From assembly GCA_030841245.1 (NCBI GenBank), contig JAVEDG010000361.1, positions 1-12,851 of the forward strand: a stretch of DNA of 12,851 nucleotides. The letters are read 5' to 3'. Positions 1 to 5,627 of this stretch are shown here, piece by piece. How positions within the stretch are numbered: the stretch's first letter is position 1; every line of letters begins with the position of its first letter. This DNA is from Actinomycetota bacterium (GTDB taxonomy: Bacteria; Actinomycetota; Actinomycetes; JACCUZ01). The notes under the pieces are model-generated. The model was not told the origin of the DNA. It worked only from the letters and a program-made list of their open reading frames with translations, and did no database searches. A program made the translations under genes and the position numbers.

Positions 1-344
1 AGCTGCGCCGCGACCCGGGCGTTGTGCAGCGCCGCGTCGATCTTCATCCGGTTGCGTACGATGCCCGGGTCACCGAGCAGCCGCTCGACGTCGGCGTCGG
101 CGAACCGGGCCACCCGGTCGATGGCGAAACCGTCGAAGGCCCGCCGGAACGCCGGCCGCTTGCGCAGGATCGTCAGCCAGGACAGCCCCGACTGGAAGGC
201 CTCCAGGCTGAGCCGCTCGAACAGCGCGGGGTCCCCGTGCATGGGGCGGCCCCACTCCTCGTCGTGGTAGGCGACGTAGTCCGGCGCGCTGAGCCCCCAC
301 GGGCAGCGGGCCAGGCCGTCGGCACCCTTGACGACTCCGCTCAT
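1..344 (-). CDS. tag: DNA-3-methyladenine glycosylase I (Tag), C-terminus cut by window edge
   Basis: Base-excision repair enzyme that removes 3-methyladenine from alkylated DNA in the cytoplasm. About 114 N-terminal residues are visible, roughly 60% of the usual ~190. The family signature is clear: RCPWG at residues 13-17, whose Cys14 matches the N-terminal zinc-binding Cys of Tag, then YHDEEWGRP from residue 26 with the next zinc ligand His27, and SWLTILRKRPAFRRAF about 28 residues further on. The second zinc His/Cys pair lies in the missing part. The ATG at 344 is chosen because it sits the normal distance before CPWG. The gene is last in a minus-strand run (DivIVA-domain protein, SRPBCC protein, tag) and starts 38 nt after the SRPBCC stop, so co-transcription is likely. 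A DivIVA-domain/tag pairing is also known in mycobacteria (Rv1209-Rv1210, from memory). Identification is firm; only the missing end is uncertain. Confidence 0.95.
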   Translation of the reverse strand, partial: MSGVVKGADGLARCPWGLSAPDYVAYHDEEWGRPMHGDPALFERLSLEAFQSGLSWLTILRKRPAFRRAFDGFAIDRVARFADADVERLLGDPGIVRNRMKIDAALHNARVAAQ

Positions 345-361
345 CTGACGACTCTGCTCAT
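328..361. repeat. 17-bp tandem duplication spanning the tag start
   Basis: Positions 328-344 and 345-361 are adjacent copies differing at 2 of 17 bases. On the minus strand each copy begins with ATGAGC and continues AGTCGTC. The downstream copy carries the tag start codon. The upstream copy forms a six-codon reading frame (ATG at 361) whose TGA overlaps the tag ATG as ATGA. It looks like a local duplication of the 5' end of tag. Confidence 0.75.
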
Positions 362-382
362 CGGTCGTCGCTCACGGCCCGG

Positions 383-814
383 TCACCAGCCCGCCTCGAC
401 GGCCCGAGCCAGCCGACGCAACGAGTAGGAGACTCCCCAACGGGCCACGGGCCGGGCGAACGCCCAGCCGGCACGGCCGGCCGCGCCCAGCGGCAGGTCG
501 AGCCACTCGGACCACACGATCCGGCAGCGGTGCGGGCCGAGCGGCTCCACCTCGAAGGCACCCGAGCCGCGCACGACCCTCCCGGTGTGGCGGACCACCG
601 CTCGCCGGGGCGGCTCCCACACCACGATCGTCATCGTGTCGGTGAAGCCGACCGGGCCCAGGCCGGTGAACGCACGGATCGAGCCGCCGGCCTGGTTGTC
701 CCCCTCGGCTCTGGTGAACAGCATCCAGCGGTCGTGCCCCGCCCAGTCGGTCAGGGCAGCCCACACCGCGCTCGCGGGCGCAGCGACGTCCGCCCGGACG
801 ACCAGCTCCGACAC
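383..814 (-). CDS. SRPBCC (START-like) family protein
   Basis: A 143-residue protein with the layout of single-domain SRPBCC/polyketide-cyclase-like proteins: an N-terminal strand ending in APASAVWAALTDWAGHDRW (residues 12-30), a central run of beta strands (GFTDTMTIVVWEPPRRAVVRHT), and a C-terminal amphipathic helix rich in Arg/Ala. Such proteins form a hydrophobic cavity that binds lipids or aromatic ligands. The ligand here cannot be told from sequence. No signal peptide or membrane span is seen. The start is GTG at 814, preceded by a GAGGG Shine-Dalgarno sequence about 8 nt upstream. It begins 4 nt after the DivIVA-domain stop codon and ends 38 nt before tag, so it is an inserted member of that operon. 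Family assignment is fairly sure, function unknown. Confidence 0.85.
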   Translation of the reverse strand: MSELVVRADVAAPASAVWAALTDWAGHDRWMLFTRAEGDNQAGGSIRAFTGLGPVGFTDTMTIVVWEPPRRAVVRHTGRVVRGSGAFEVEPLGPHRCRIVWSEWLDLPLGAAGRAGWAFARPVARWGVSYSLRRLARAVEAGW

Positions 815-818
815 GGTC

Positions 819-1199
819 TCAGCCCTCGTGCTGGGGTCCGGGGCTGTGCCCGGAGGGGCGCTCGTGCTCGGATCCGTGGCTGTGCCCGGAGGGGCGCTCG
901 GCCCGGTCCGGGCGCGCCGGGCCGTAGCGTTGCTGGTACCACGCCAGCTGCTCGTCGCGGTCGCTCAGCTCAGCGGAGAGGCGGTCGAGCACGTCGTCAA
1001 CCTCGTCCATCCGGTAGCCGCGGAACGCGAGCGAGAAGTGCAGCTCGTCGATGTCGTCGCGCGCCACCGCGCCGGTCGGCAGCCGACCCCAGGGCGATCG
1101 GTCCGGGGGCGCGTCCGGCAACGGATCGCCGCGACCGGTGGAGACCACGGCGACCACGGCGATCACGACCAGCAGGACGAAGAGCAGGAGAAGAGGCAC
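819..1199 (-). CDS. DivIVA-domain membrane-anchored protein with His-rich repeat tail
   Basis: A 126-residue protein. Residues 1-20 form one hydrophobic segment (LLLLFVLLVVIAVVAVV) starting right at the N-terminus, so it is probably membrane-anchored. Residues 48-85 carry the DivIVA-type motif (FSLAFRGYRMDEVDDVLDRL), the coiled-coil-forming unit found in Wag31/DivIVA and the Rv1209-like proteins. The last 26 residues contain two 12-residue copies of ERPSGHS(H/P)G(S/P)(E/Q)H. A role at the cell pole, septum or membrane is inferred from the family, not shown. The GTG at 1199 is the furthest-upstream plausible start: it begins the hydrophobic segment, and no other start codon is near in frame. 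No Shine-Dalgarno precedes it, so translation may be leaderless. The gene is divergent from folP2, only 41 bp away, and heads the operon with the SRPBCC gene and tag. Confidence 0.85.
   Translation of the reverse strand: MPLLLLFVLLVVIAVVAVVSTGRGDPLPDAPPDRSPWGRLPTGAVARDDIDELHFSLAFRGYRMDEVDDVLDRLSAELSDRDEQLAWYQQRYGPARPDRAERPSGHSHGSEHERPSGHSPGPQHEG
825..900. repeat. 36-bp tandem repeat inside the DivIVA-domain gene
   Basis: Two copies offset by 36 bp. The part at 842-864 and 878-900 is a perfect 23-bp match; the preceding part (825-841 versus 861-877) differs at 3 positions. It keeps reading frame and encodes the two His-rich 12-residue units at the protein C-terminus. Confidence 0.9.
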
Positions 1200-1240
1200 G
1201 GGAGGATCGTGCCACGCTGAACTGCGAAAGGCGGTGCACG

Positions 1241-2104
1241 ATGAGTCTGCGGCTCGGGACGCGAGCGTTCGGGGACGGCGAGACGGTGGTGATGGCGATC
1301 GTCAACCGCACCCCCGACTCGTTCTTCGACAGCGGCGCGTACGTCGAGGACACGGCCGCGCTCGCGGCCGTGGAGCGCGCCGTCGTCGACGGTGCCGCGA
1401 TCGTCGACATCGGCGGCGTCAAGGCAGGGCCCGGCCCCGAGGTGGACGCGGCGGAGGAGATCCGCCGGACGGTCCCGTTCGTTGCGGCGGTGCGCAGCCG
1501 CCATCCCGAGCTGGTGATCAGCGTCGACACCTGGCGGGCGGAGGTCGGGCGCGCCGTCTGCGAAGCCGGAGCCGACCTGCTCAACGACGCGTGGCAGGGC
1601 GCCGACCCGGCGCTCGCGGAGGTCGCGGCCGAGTTCGGGGTCGGACTGGTCTGCAGCCACACTGGTGGGCTGCCGCCGCGGACCGACCCGCACCGCGTGA
1701 GCTATCCCGACGTGGTCGCGGACGTGGTCGAGACGGTCACCGGGCTGGCCGAGCGAGCGGTAGCCCTCGGCGTACGCCGTGACGCGGTCCTGGTCGACGC
1801 GGCGCACGACTTCGGGAAGAACACCTACCACTCGCTCGAGCTGACCCGGCGCCTCGACGAGCTGGTCGCCACGGGTTGGCCGGTCCTCGCCGCCGTGTCG
1901 AACAAGAAGTTCCTCGGCGAGGTGCTCGACGTCGACAAGGACGGCAGGTTGGCGGCGACCCTGGCCGCGACCGCCATCTGTGCCTGGCACGGCGCCCGGG
2001 TCTTCCGTGCGCACCAGGTCCGCGCGACCCGGGACGTCCTCGACACGGTTGGCGCGGTCCGCGGGACACGGCCCCCTGCCGTCGCCCGCCGCGCCCTCGC
2101 CTGA
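1241..2104 (+). CDS. folP2: FolP2-type dihydropteroate synthase homologue
   Basis: A 287-residue TIM-barrel protein of the dihydropteroate synthase (DHPS) family. True DHPS condenses p-aminobenzoate with dihydropterin pyrophosphate in folate synthesis. Visible landmarks are VNRTPDSF (21-28), DIGGVKAGPG (56-65), ISVDTWR (93-99), LLND (113-116), DFGKN (190-194), SNKKFLGE (220-227) and FRAHQV (255-260). Canonical loop 2 reads GGESTRPG and the canonical lysine loop reads SRKSF; here they are GGVKAGPG and SNKKF, the pattern of mycobacterial FolP2 (Rv1207). Asn22 and the R256/H258 pair at the last strand are kept. Published work on mycobacterial FolP2, as I recall it, found no DHPS activity, so the reaction is uncertain. 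The start is ATG at 1241, with AAAGG 9 nt upstream. The gene is divergent from the DivIVA-domain gene and convergent with the LOG gene. Confidence 0.9.
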   Translation: MSLRLGTRAFGDGETVVMAIVNRTPDSFFDSGAYVEDTAALAAVERAVVDGAAIVDIGGVKAGPGPEVDAAEEIRRTVPFVAAVRSRHPELVISVDTWRAEVGRAVCEAGADLLNDAWQGADPALAEVAAEFGVGLVCSHTGGLPPRTDPHRVSYPDVVADVVETVTGLAERAVALGVRRDAVLVDAAHDFGKNTYHSLELTRRLDELVATGWPVLAAVSNKKFLGEVLDVDKDGRLAATLAATAICAWHGARVFRAHQVRATRDVLDTVGAVRGTRPPAVARRALA

Positions 2105-2118
2105 CCGATCGCCCTCGA

Positions 2119-2179
2119 TTCCCGTGATCGTGAAGGATCCACCCTGCCCTATTCGACGAAACCTTCACGATCACGGGAA
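2119..2179. terminator. Perfect 18-bp hairpin between convergent genes
   Basis: The arms are 2119-2136 and 2162-2179, an exact 18-bp inverted repeat (TTCCCGTGATCGTGAAGG and its complement) around a 25-nt loop. It lies 14 nt after the folP2 stop and 6 nt after the LOG stop on the other strand, so it can serve both genes as a bidirectional terminator. There is no T-run, as is usual in high-GC actinobacteria. The loop is long for an intrinsic terminator, so a dispersed palindromic repeat is an alternative. It shares a core with the hairpin at 12240-12293. Confidence 0.6.
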
Positions 2180-2185
2180 ATGGGG

Positions 2186-2791
2186 TCAGGGGTCGGCCTC
2201 GAGGACCTCGCCGGCCACCGGGGCCGAGAGCAGCGCGTCCTGCGGCGCCGCCAGGTCCGCGTCGATCTGGTCCAGGGCGTCGGCCACCGTCGAGCACCAG
2301 GTGAGCGCGTCGCGCCCCTGCGGACGGACGAAGCCCCGCTCCACGAGCAGGTCGACCTGGGCCCGCAACGGGTCGTAGACGCCGTCCGGGTCGAGCACCA
2401 CGACCGGCTTCGCGTGAATCGCGAGGATCCGGGCCACCCAGATCTCGAGCAGCTCCTCGAGGGTGCCGAGCCCTCCGGGCAGCGCCAGGAAGGCGTCGCT
2501 GCGCCGGTCCATCTGGTCCTTGCGGCTGCGCATGTCGGCGACCACGACCAGCTCGTCCGCGTCGTGGTCGGCCACCTCGAGGTCGACCAGCACCCGGGGG
2601 ATCACCCCGATGGTCCGCCCGCCGGCGGCCCGGGTCGCCCGCGCCACCGCGCCCATGCACGAGACGCTGCCGCCACCGCTGACCAGATGATGGCCGCGGC
2701 GCGCGAGCTCGGTCCCGACGTCCGCGGCCAGCTCGACGTACGACGGGTCGATCGCCTCGCTCGACGAGCAGTAGACGCAGACGGACGCCAA
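2186..2791 (-). CDS. LOG family (TIGR00730) nucleotide phosphoribohydrolase-like protein
   Basis: A 201-residue Rossmann-fold protein of the LOG family, which in studied members hydrolyses cytokinin riboside monophosphates or related nucleotides to free base and ribose phosphate. Motifs in order: SGGGSVSCMG (38-47, the nucleotide-binding loop), MRSRKDQM (87-94) and PGGLGTLEE (105-113), the catalytic PGGxGTxxE signature with Glu113 at its end. Length is normal. From memory it resembles Rv1205. The start is TTG at 2791: an in-frame TAG, the stop of the next LOG gene at 2807-2809, lies just upstream, and no ATG or GTG occurs between them. The nearby ATG at 2798 is in another frame. No clear Shine-Dalgarno is seen, which with the 15-nt gap suggests translation coupled to the upstream LOG gene. 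Family is certain; the substrate is not. Confidence 0.92.
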   Translation of the reverse strand: MASVCVYCSSSEAIDPSYVELAADVGTELARRGHHLVSGGGSVSCMGAVARATRAAGGRTIGVIPRVLVDLEVADHDADELVVVADMRSRKDQMDRRSDAFLALPGGLGTLEELLEIWVARILAIHAKPVVVLDPDGVYDPLRAQVDLLVERGFVRPQGRDALTWCSTVADALDQIDADLAAPQDALLSAPVAGEVLEADP

Positions 2792-2806
2792 GCCGCATGA
2801 GCCGGG

Positions 2807-3682
2807 CTACGGGTTGGCGCGACGGTCGCCCTCGCTGCCGGACGCGGCCGCGCGTAGCCGGTCCTCGGCCGCGCGCCTGGCCGCGGCCCGCTCGACCTCC
2901 GCGCGCGTCCCGCTGTCCGCCTCGGTGACGATGTGGACGGCCTCGACCGGGTCGTCGGTCACCGTGAAGAGCAGGAGGTCCCGCTCCGCGATCATGCCCT
3001 CCGTGAGCACCCGCTCGCGGAGCCAGTCGACCAGGCCCCGCCAGTAGGCCGCCCCCATCAGCACGACCGGGAACGACGTCACCTTGCGCGTCTGGACCAG
3101 GCAGAGCGCCTCGAAGAGCTCGTCGAGCGTCCCGAAGCCGCCGGGCAGCACGATAAAGCCTTGGGCGTACTTGACGAACATCGTCTTGCGCGCGAAGAAG
3201 TACCGGAAGTCGACGCCGATGTCGACCCAGTCGTTCATGCCCTGCTCGAAGGGCAGCTCGATGCCCAGGCCGACCGACACCCCTCCGGCCTCGCAGGCGC
3301 CGCGGTTCGCGGCCTCCATCGTGCCGGGCCCGCCCCCGGTGATCACCGCATAGCCTGCCCGGGCGAGCAGGCGGCCGACCTCGATCCCCAGCGCGTACTC
3401 CGGGGCGTCGCGGTGGACGCGCGCAGAACCGAACACGCTGACCGCCCGCCCCAGCTCGGCCAACGCGCCGAAGCCCTCGACGAACTCCGACTGGATGCGC
3501 AGCACCCGCCAGGGGTCCGTGTGGACCCAGTCCGACGGCCCTCTGCTGTCCAGCAGCCGCTGGTCGGTGGTGCTCGTCTCGATCTGGCGCCGGCGCAGGG
3601 TGACCGGACCCTTGTGCTTCTCGGGCGTGTGGTCGTGCTCGCCGCCCGCTTCGGCGTCGGGACCACTGAGGTCTGCTGCCAT
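2807..3682 (-). CDS. LOG family (TIGR00730) protein, long form
   Basis: A 291-residue second LOG-family protein. It differs from its neighbour by an N-terminal extension of about 75 residues (charged, containing SDWVHTDPWRVLRIQSEFVEGF) and a charged Ala/Arg/Glu tail from about residue 255. The core carries VFGSAR (83-88), TGGGPGTMEAANRGA (115-129), FFARKTMFVK (162-171) and LPGGFGTLDELFE (179-191), so both the nucleotide loop and the PGGxGTxxE active site are intact. It probably acts on a nucleotide monophosphate, but whether it shares a substrate with the short paralogue is unknown. The ATG at 3682 has no Shine-Dalgarno; instead TAGCCT lies exactly 7 nt upstream, which predicts a leaderless transcript. 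It is the first gene of a two-gene operon with the short LOG gene. Confidence 0.93.
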   Translation of the reverse strand: MAADLSGPDAEAGGEHDHTPEKHKGPVTLRRRQIETSTTDQRLLDSRGPSDWVHTDPWRVLRIQSEFVEGFGALAELGRAVSVFGSARVHRDAPEYALGIEVGRLLARAGYAVITGGGPGTMEAANRGACEAGGVSVGLGIELPFEQGMNDWVDIGVDFRYFFARKTMFVKYAQGFIVLPGGFGTLDELFEALCLVQTRKVTSFPVVLMGAAYWRGLVDWLRERVLTEGMIAERDLLLFTVTDDPVEAVHIVTEADSGTRAEVERAAARRAAEDRLRAAASGSEGDRRANP

Positions 3683-3689
3683 GGCGCCG

Positions 3690-3695
3690 AGGCTA
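3690..3695 (-). promoter_or_regulatory. Putative -10 element for leaderless LOG transcript
   Basis: On the minus strand TAGCCT (TANNNT) is followed by exactly 7 nt and then the ATG at 3682. Transcription starting about 7 nt after a -10 element would begin at that ATG. No convincing -35 box is visible. The same arrangement recurs before three other genes in the window. Confidence 0.5.
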
Positions 3696-3818
3696 TCCCG
3701 AGGGCACCCAACCTTTGCCGCCGCAGCGCGTCATAGAGGTGTGGACCAGGGATCTACACCGAGACCCAGCCCAGCAGGCCCGGCGACTACCTGCGCCGCT
3801 GAACCGGCAACAAGTCGC

Positions 3819-4880
3819 TCACGCAGTGAGCCAGGCGCGCAGCCGGTCCTCGCACTCGAGGATCAGCGGGATGTCGACGTACTCCTCGCGCTGGTGCGCA
3901 ACGTTGGGGTCACCGGGCCCGTAGTTGACCGCCGGCACGCCGAGCGCGGAGAAGCGCGACACGTCGGTCCAGCCGTACTTCGGTGCCGGCTCCCGGCCGA
4001 CCATCGCCACGAACGCCGCAGCTGCCGGGTGGGACAGACCGGGCAGCGCTCCCGGGGCGCCGTCGGTCACCTCGACGTCGAAGCCGGTCAGCACCTCACG
4101 GACGACGTCGGCGGCCTGCTGCTCGCTCTTGTCCGGTGCGAATCTGTAGTTGACCGCGACCCGGCACTCGTCCGGGATCACGTTGCCCGCCACTCCCCCC
4201 GAGATGCCGACCGCGTTGAGCCCCTCGCGGTAGCGCAGTCCGTCGATCACGACCTCTGCTGCGTCGTACGCCGCGAGCCGTGTGAGCACCTCCCCAGCCG
4301 CGTGTACGGCGTTGGTGCCCATCCAGGACCGGGCCGAGTGCGCGCGGTGACCACGCAGCACCACGTCGGCGCGCAGTGTCCCCTGGCAGCCGCCCTCGAC
4401 GGTCGCGTTCGACGGCTCCATGAGGATCGCGAAGTCACCGGTCAGCCAGTCGGGGCTGTTGCGCGCGACCCGGCCTAGGCCGTTCTTGTCGGCCTCGACC
4501 TCCTCGTTGTCGTAGAACACGTAGGTGACATCGCGATTGGGGTCCGGAAGACCGGCGGCCAACCGCAACGCGACGGCGACACCGCTCTTCATGTCGGTGG
4601 TGCCGCAGCCGTGGATCCGACCGCCGTCGACGCGGCACGGCAGGTTGCCACCGAGCGGCACCGTGTCGATGTGCCCGGCGATGACGACGCGCTCCCCGCG
4701 GCCGAGCTCGGTCCGCGCAACGACCGTGTCGCCGTCACGGTCGACCTGCAGCTGCGGCAGGTCGCGCAGCACCGACTCGATCGCGTCGGCGAGAGCCTTC
4801 TCGTTGCCGCTGACCGACTCGATGTCGCACAGGGCCACGGTGAGAGCCGGCGCGTCGAGCGAGAGGTCGAGGAAGGGCAC
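3819..4880 (-). CDS. dapE: Succinyl-diaminopimelate desuccinylase (DapE)
   Basis: M20-family zinc aminoacylase, 353 residues, that hydrolyses N-succinyl-LL-diaminopimelate to LL-diaminopimelate and succinate in the cytoplasm, for lysine and peptidoglycan. Metal and catalytic residues are in place: GHIDTVP (69-75, His70 and Asp72), GCGTTDMKSG (91-100, bridging Asp97), NEEVEA (125-130, catalytic Glu126 and ligand Glu127), MEPSN (154-158, Glu155), the dimerisation-domain motif RGHRAHSA (177-184) and a late His in VAHQREEYVD. The open frame runs further upstream to 4952, but that part overlaps the VOC gene and has no family match. GTG at 4880 puts the start 11 nt after the VOC stop and gives a normal N-terminus. 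Expression is probably both from the VOC promoter and from TAGGGT 8 nt before the GTG. Confidence 0.95.
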   Translation of the reverse strand: MPFLDLSLDAPALTVALCDIESVSGNEKALADAIESVLRDLPQLQVDRDGDTVVARTELGRGERVVIAGHIDTVPLGGNLPCRVDGGRIHGCGTTDMKSGVAVALRLAAGLPDPNRDVTYVFYDNEEVEADKNGLGRVARNSPDWLTGDFAILMEPSNATVEGGCQGTLRADVVLRGHRAHSARSWMGTNAVHAAGEVLTRLAAYDAAEVVIDGLRYREGLNAVGISGGVAGNVIPDECRVAVNYRFAPDKSEQQAADVVREVLTGFDVEVTDGAPGALPGLSHPAAAAFVAMVGREPAPKYGWTDVSRFSALGVPAVNYGPGDPNVAHQREEYVDIPLILECEDRLRAWLTA

Positions 4881-4888
4881 GTCGTCAG

Positions 4889-4894
4889 ACCCTA
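4889..4894 (-). promoter_or_regulatory. Putative -10 element before dapE, overlapping the VOC stop codon
   Basis: TAGGGT on the minus strand fits TANNNT and ends 8 nt before the dapE GTG at 4880. Its first three bases are the TAG stop codon of the VOC gene. No Shine-Dalgarno is visible between the two genes, so a leaderless dapE transcript is plausible. Confidence 0.35.
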
Positions 4895-5572
4895 CGAGGT
4901 CGACGCGAAGGCGCAGAACCCGTTGCCCTCCGGGTCGGCCATCACGTGCCACTCGATGTCGTCGTCGGGGGTGCGGAGCACGGTCGCGCCGTGCTCGACG
5001 AGCCCGGGCACGTCGTCGCAGACGACGTCCCAGTGCATCCGGTTCTTCACCGTCTTGGTCTCAGGCACCGGAGGGAACACGAGGTAGTCGAACGGTGCAC
5101 CGGGCACCGCCTCGACCCACCGCCAGGGATGCTCGGGGTCCGCACCCGGCGTACCGCCGAGGACGTCGGCCCACCAGGCCGCCTGCGCCACCGGGTCGGC
5201 GGCGTCCACGACGAGCTCGAAGAACCCAGCCGGCCGGCCGGGGTTCGGGGCGAATACGCAGAACTCGTTGCCGCCAGGGTCGGCACAGATGTGCCAGACG
5301 ATGTCGTCGTCCGGTTCGCGGAGGACAGTCGCGCCAAGGCCGAGGACCCGGCCCAGGTCGATCCGCAGGTCGGGGTGCACCCGGTTCTTGACCGTCTTGG
5401 GCTCGGGCACCAGGTTGACCCAGGTGGTCCGCTCCACCGGGTCACCGCGCAGACAGGTCACCCCGTCGGGTCGCTCCTGCAGGGTCAGGTCCAGAACCTC
5501 CGCCCAGAAGCGCGCGACGGGCAGCGGTTCGGTCGCGTCGACACAGAGGTCCTTCCACCGGGCGAGCACCAT
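4892..5572 (-). CDS. VOC (glyoxalase-like) family protein with two tandem domains
   Basis: A 226-residue protein made of two homologous vicinal-oxygen-chelate modules, about 1-112 and 115-226. The halves align clearly: KTVKNR at 59-64 and 173-178, GATVLR at 80-85 and 195-200, PDDDI at 87-91 and 202-206, ADPxGNxFCxFA at 97-108 and 212-223. This matches Glyoxalase_6-type proteins common in actinobacteria, most with unknown substrates. No signal peptide. The long open frame continues upstream to 6043, but the ATG at 5572 is where homology begins and TAACGT lies exactly 7 nt before it, with no Shine-Dalgarno, predicting a leaderless mRNA. It is first in an operon with dapE, whose start is 11 nt beyond its stop, and divergent from dapD (55-bp gap). 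Nothing in the sequence ties it to diaminopimelate chemistry. Confidence 0.9.
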   Translation of the reverse strand: MVLARWKDLCVDATEPLPVARFWAEVLDLTLQERPDGVTCLRGDPVERTTWVNLVPEPKTVKNRVHPDLRIDLGRVLGLGATVLREPDDDIVWHICADPGGNEFCVFAPNPGRPAGFFELVVDAADPVAQAAWWADVLGGTPGADPEHPWRWVEAVPGAPFDYLVFPPVPETKTVKNRMHWDVVCDDVPGLVEHGATVLRTPDDDIEWHVMADPEGNGFCAFASTS

Positions 5573-5579
5573 GGCCGCG

Positions 5580-5585
5580 ACGTTA
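5580..5585 (-). promoter_or_regulatory. Putative -10 element for leaderless VOC-dapE transcript
   Basis: TAACGT on the minus strand fits TANNNT and is followed by 7 nt and the ATG at 5572. It lies in the 55-bp gap between the divergent VOC and dapD genes. No clear -35 element is seen. Confidence 0.5.
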
Positions 5586-5627
5586 CCCGTGACCGGTTCA
5601 CCGCAGTCGCTCTGGCAGGCTGGCCCG

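Noticed and set aside
530..1240. Long plus-strand frame running into folP2 from 530
   Set aside because: The part before 1241 translates to low-complexity Arg/Ala/Gly sequence antisense to the SRPBCC and DivIVA-domain genes; DHPS homology and a Shine-Dalgarno begin at 1241.
1163..2014. Minus-strand frame opposite folP2 (283 codons)
   Set aside because: Typical antisense shadow in high-GC DNA; folP2 on the plus strand is conserved over its whole length.
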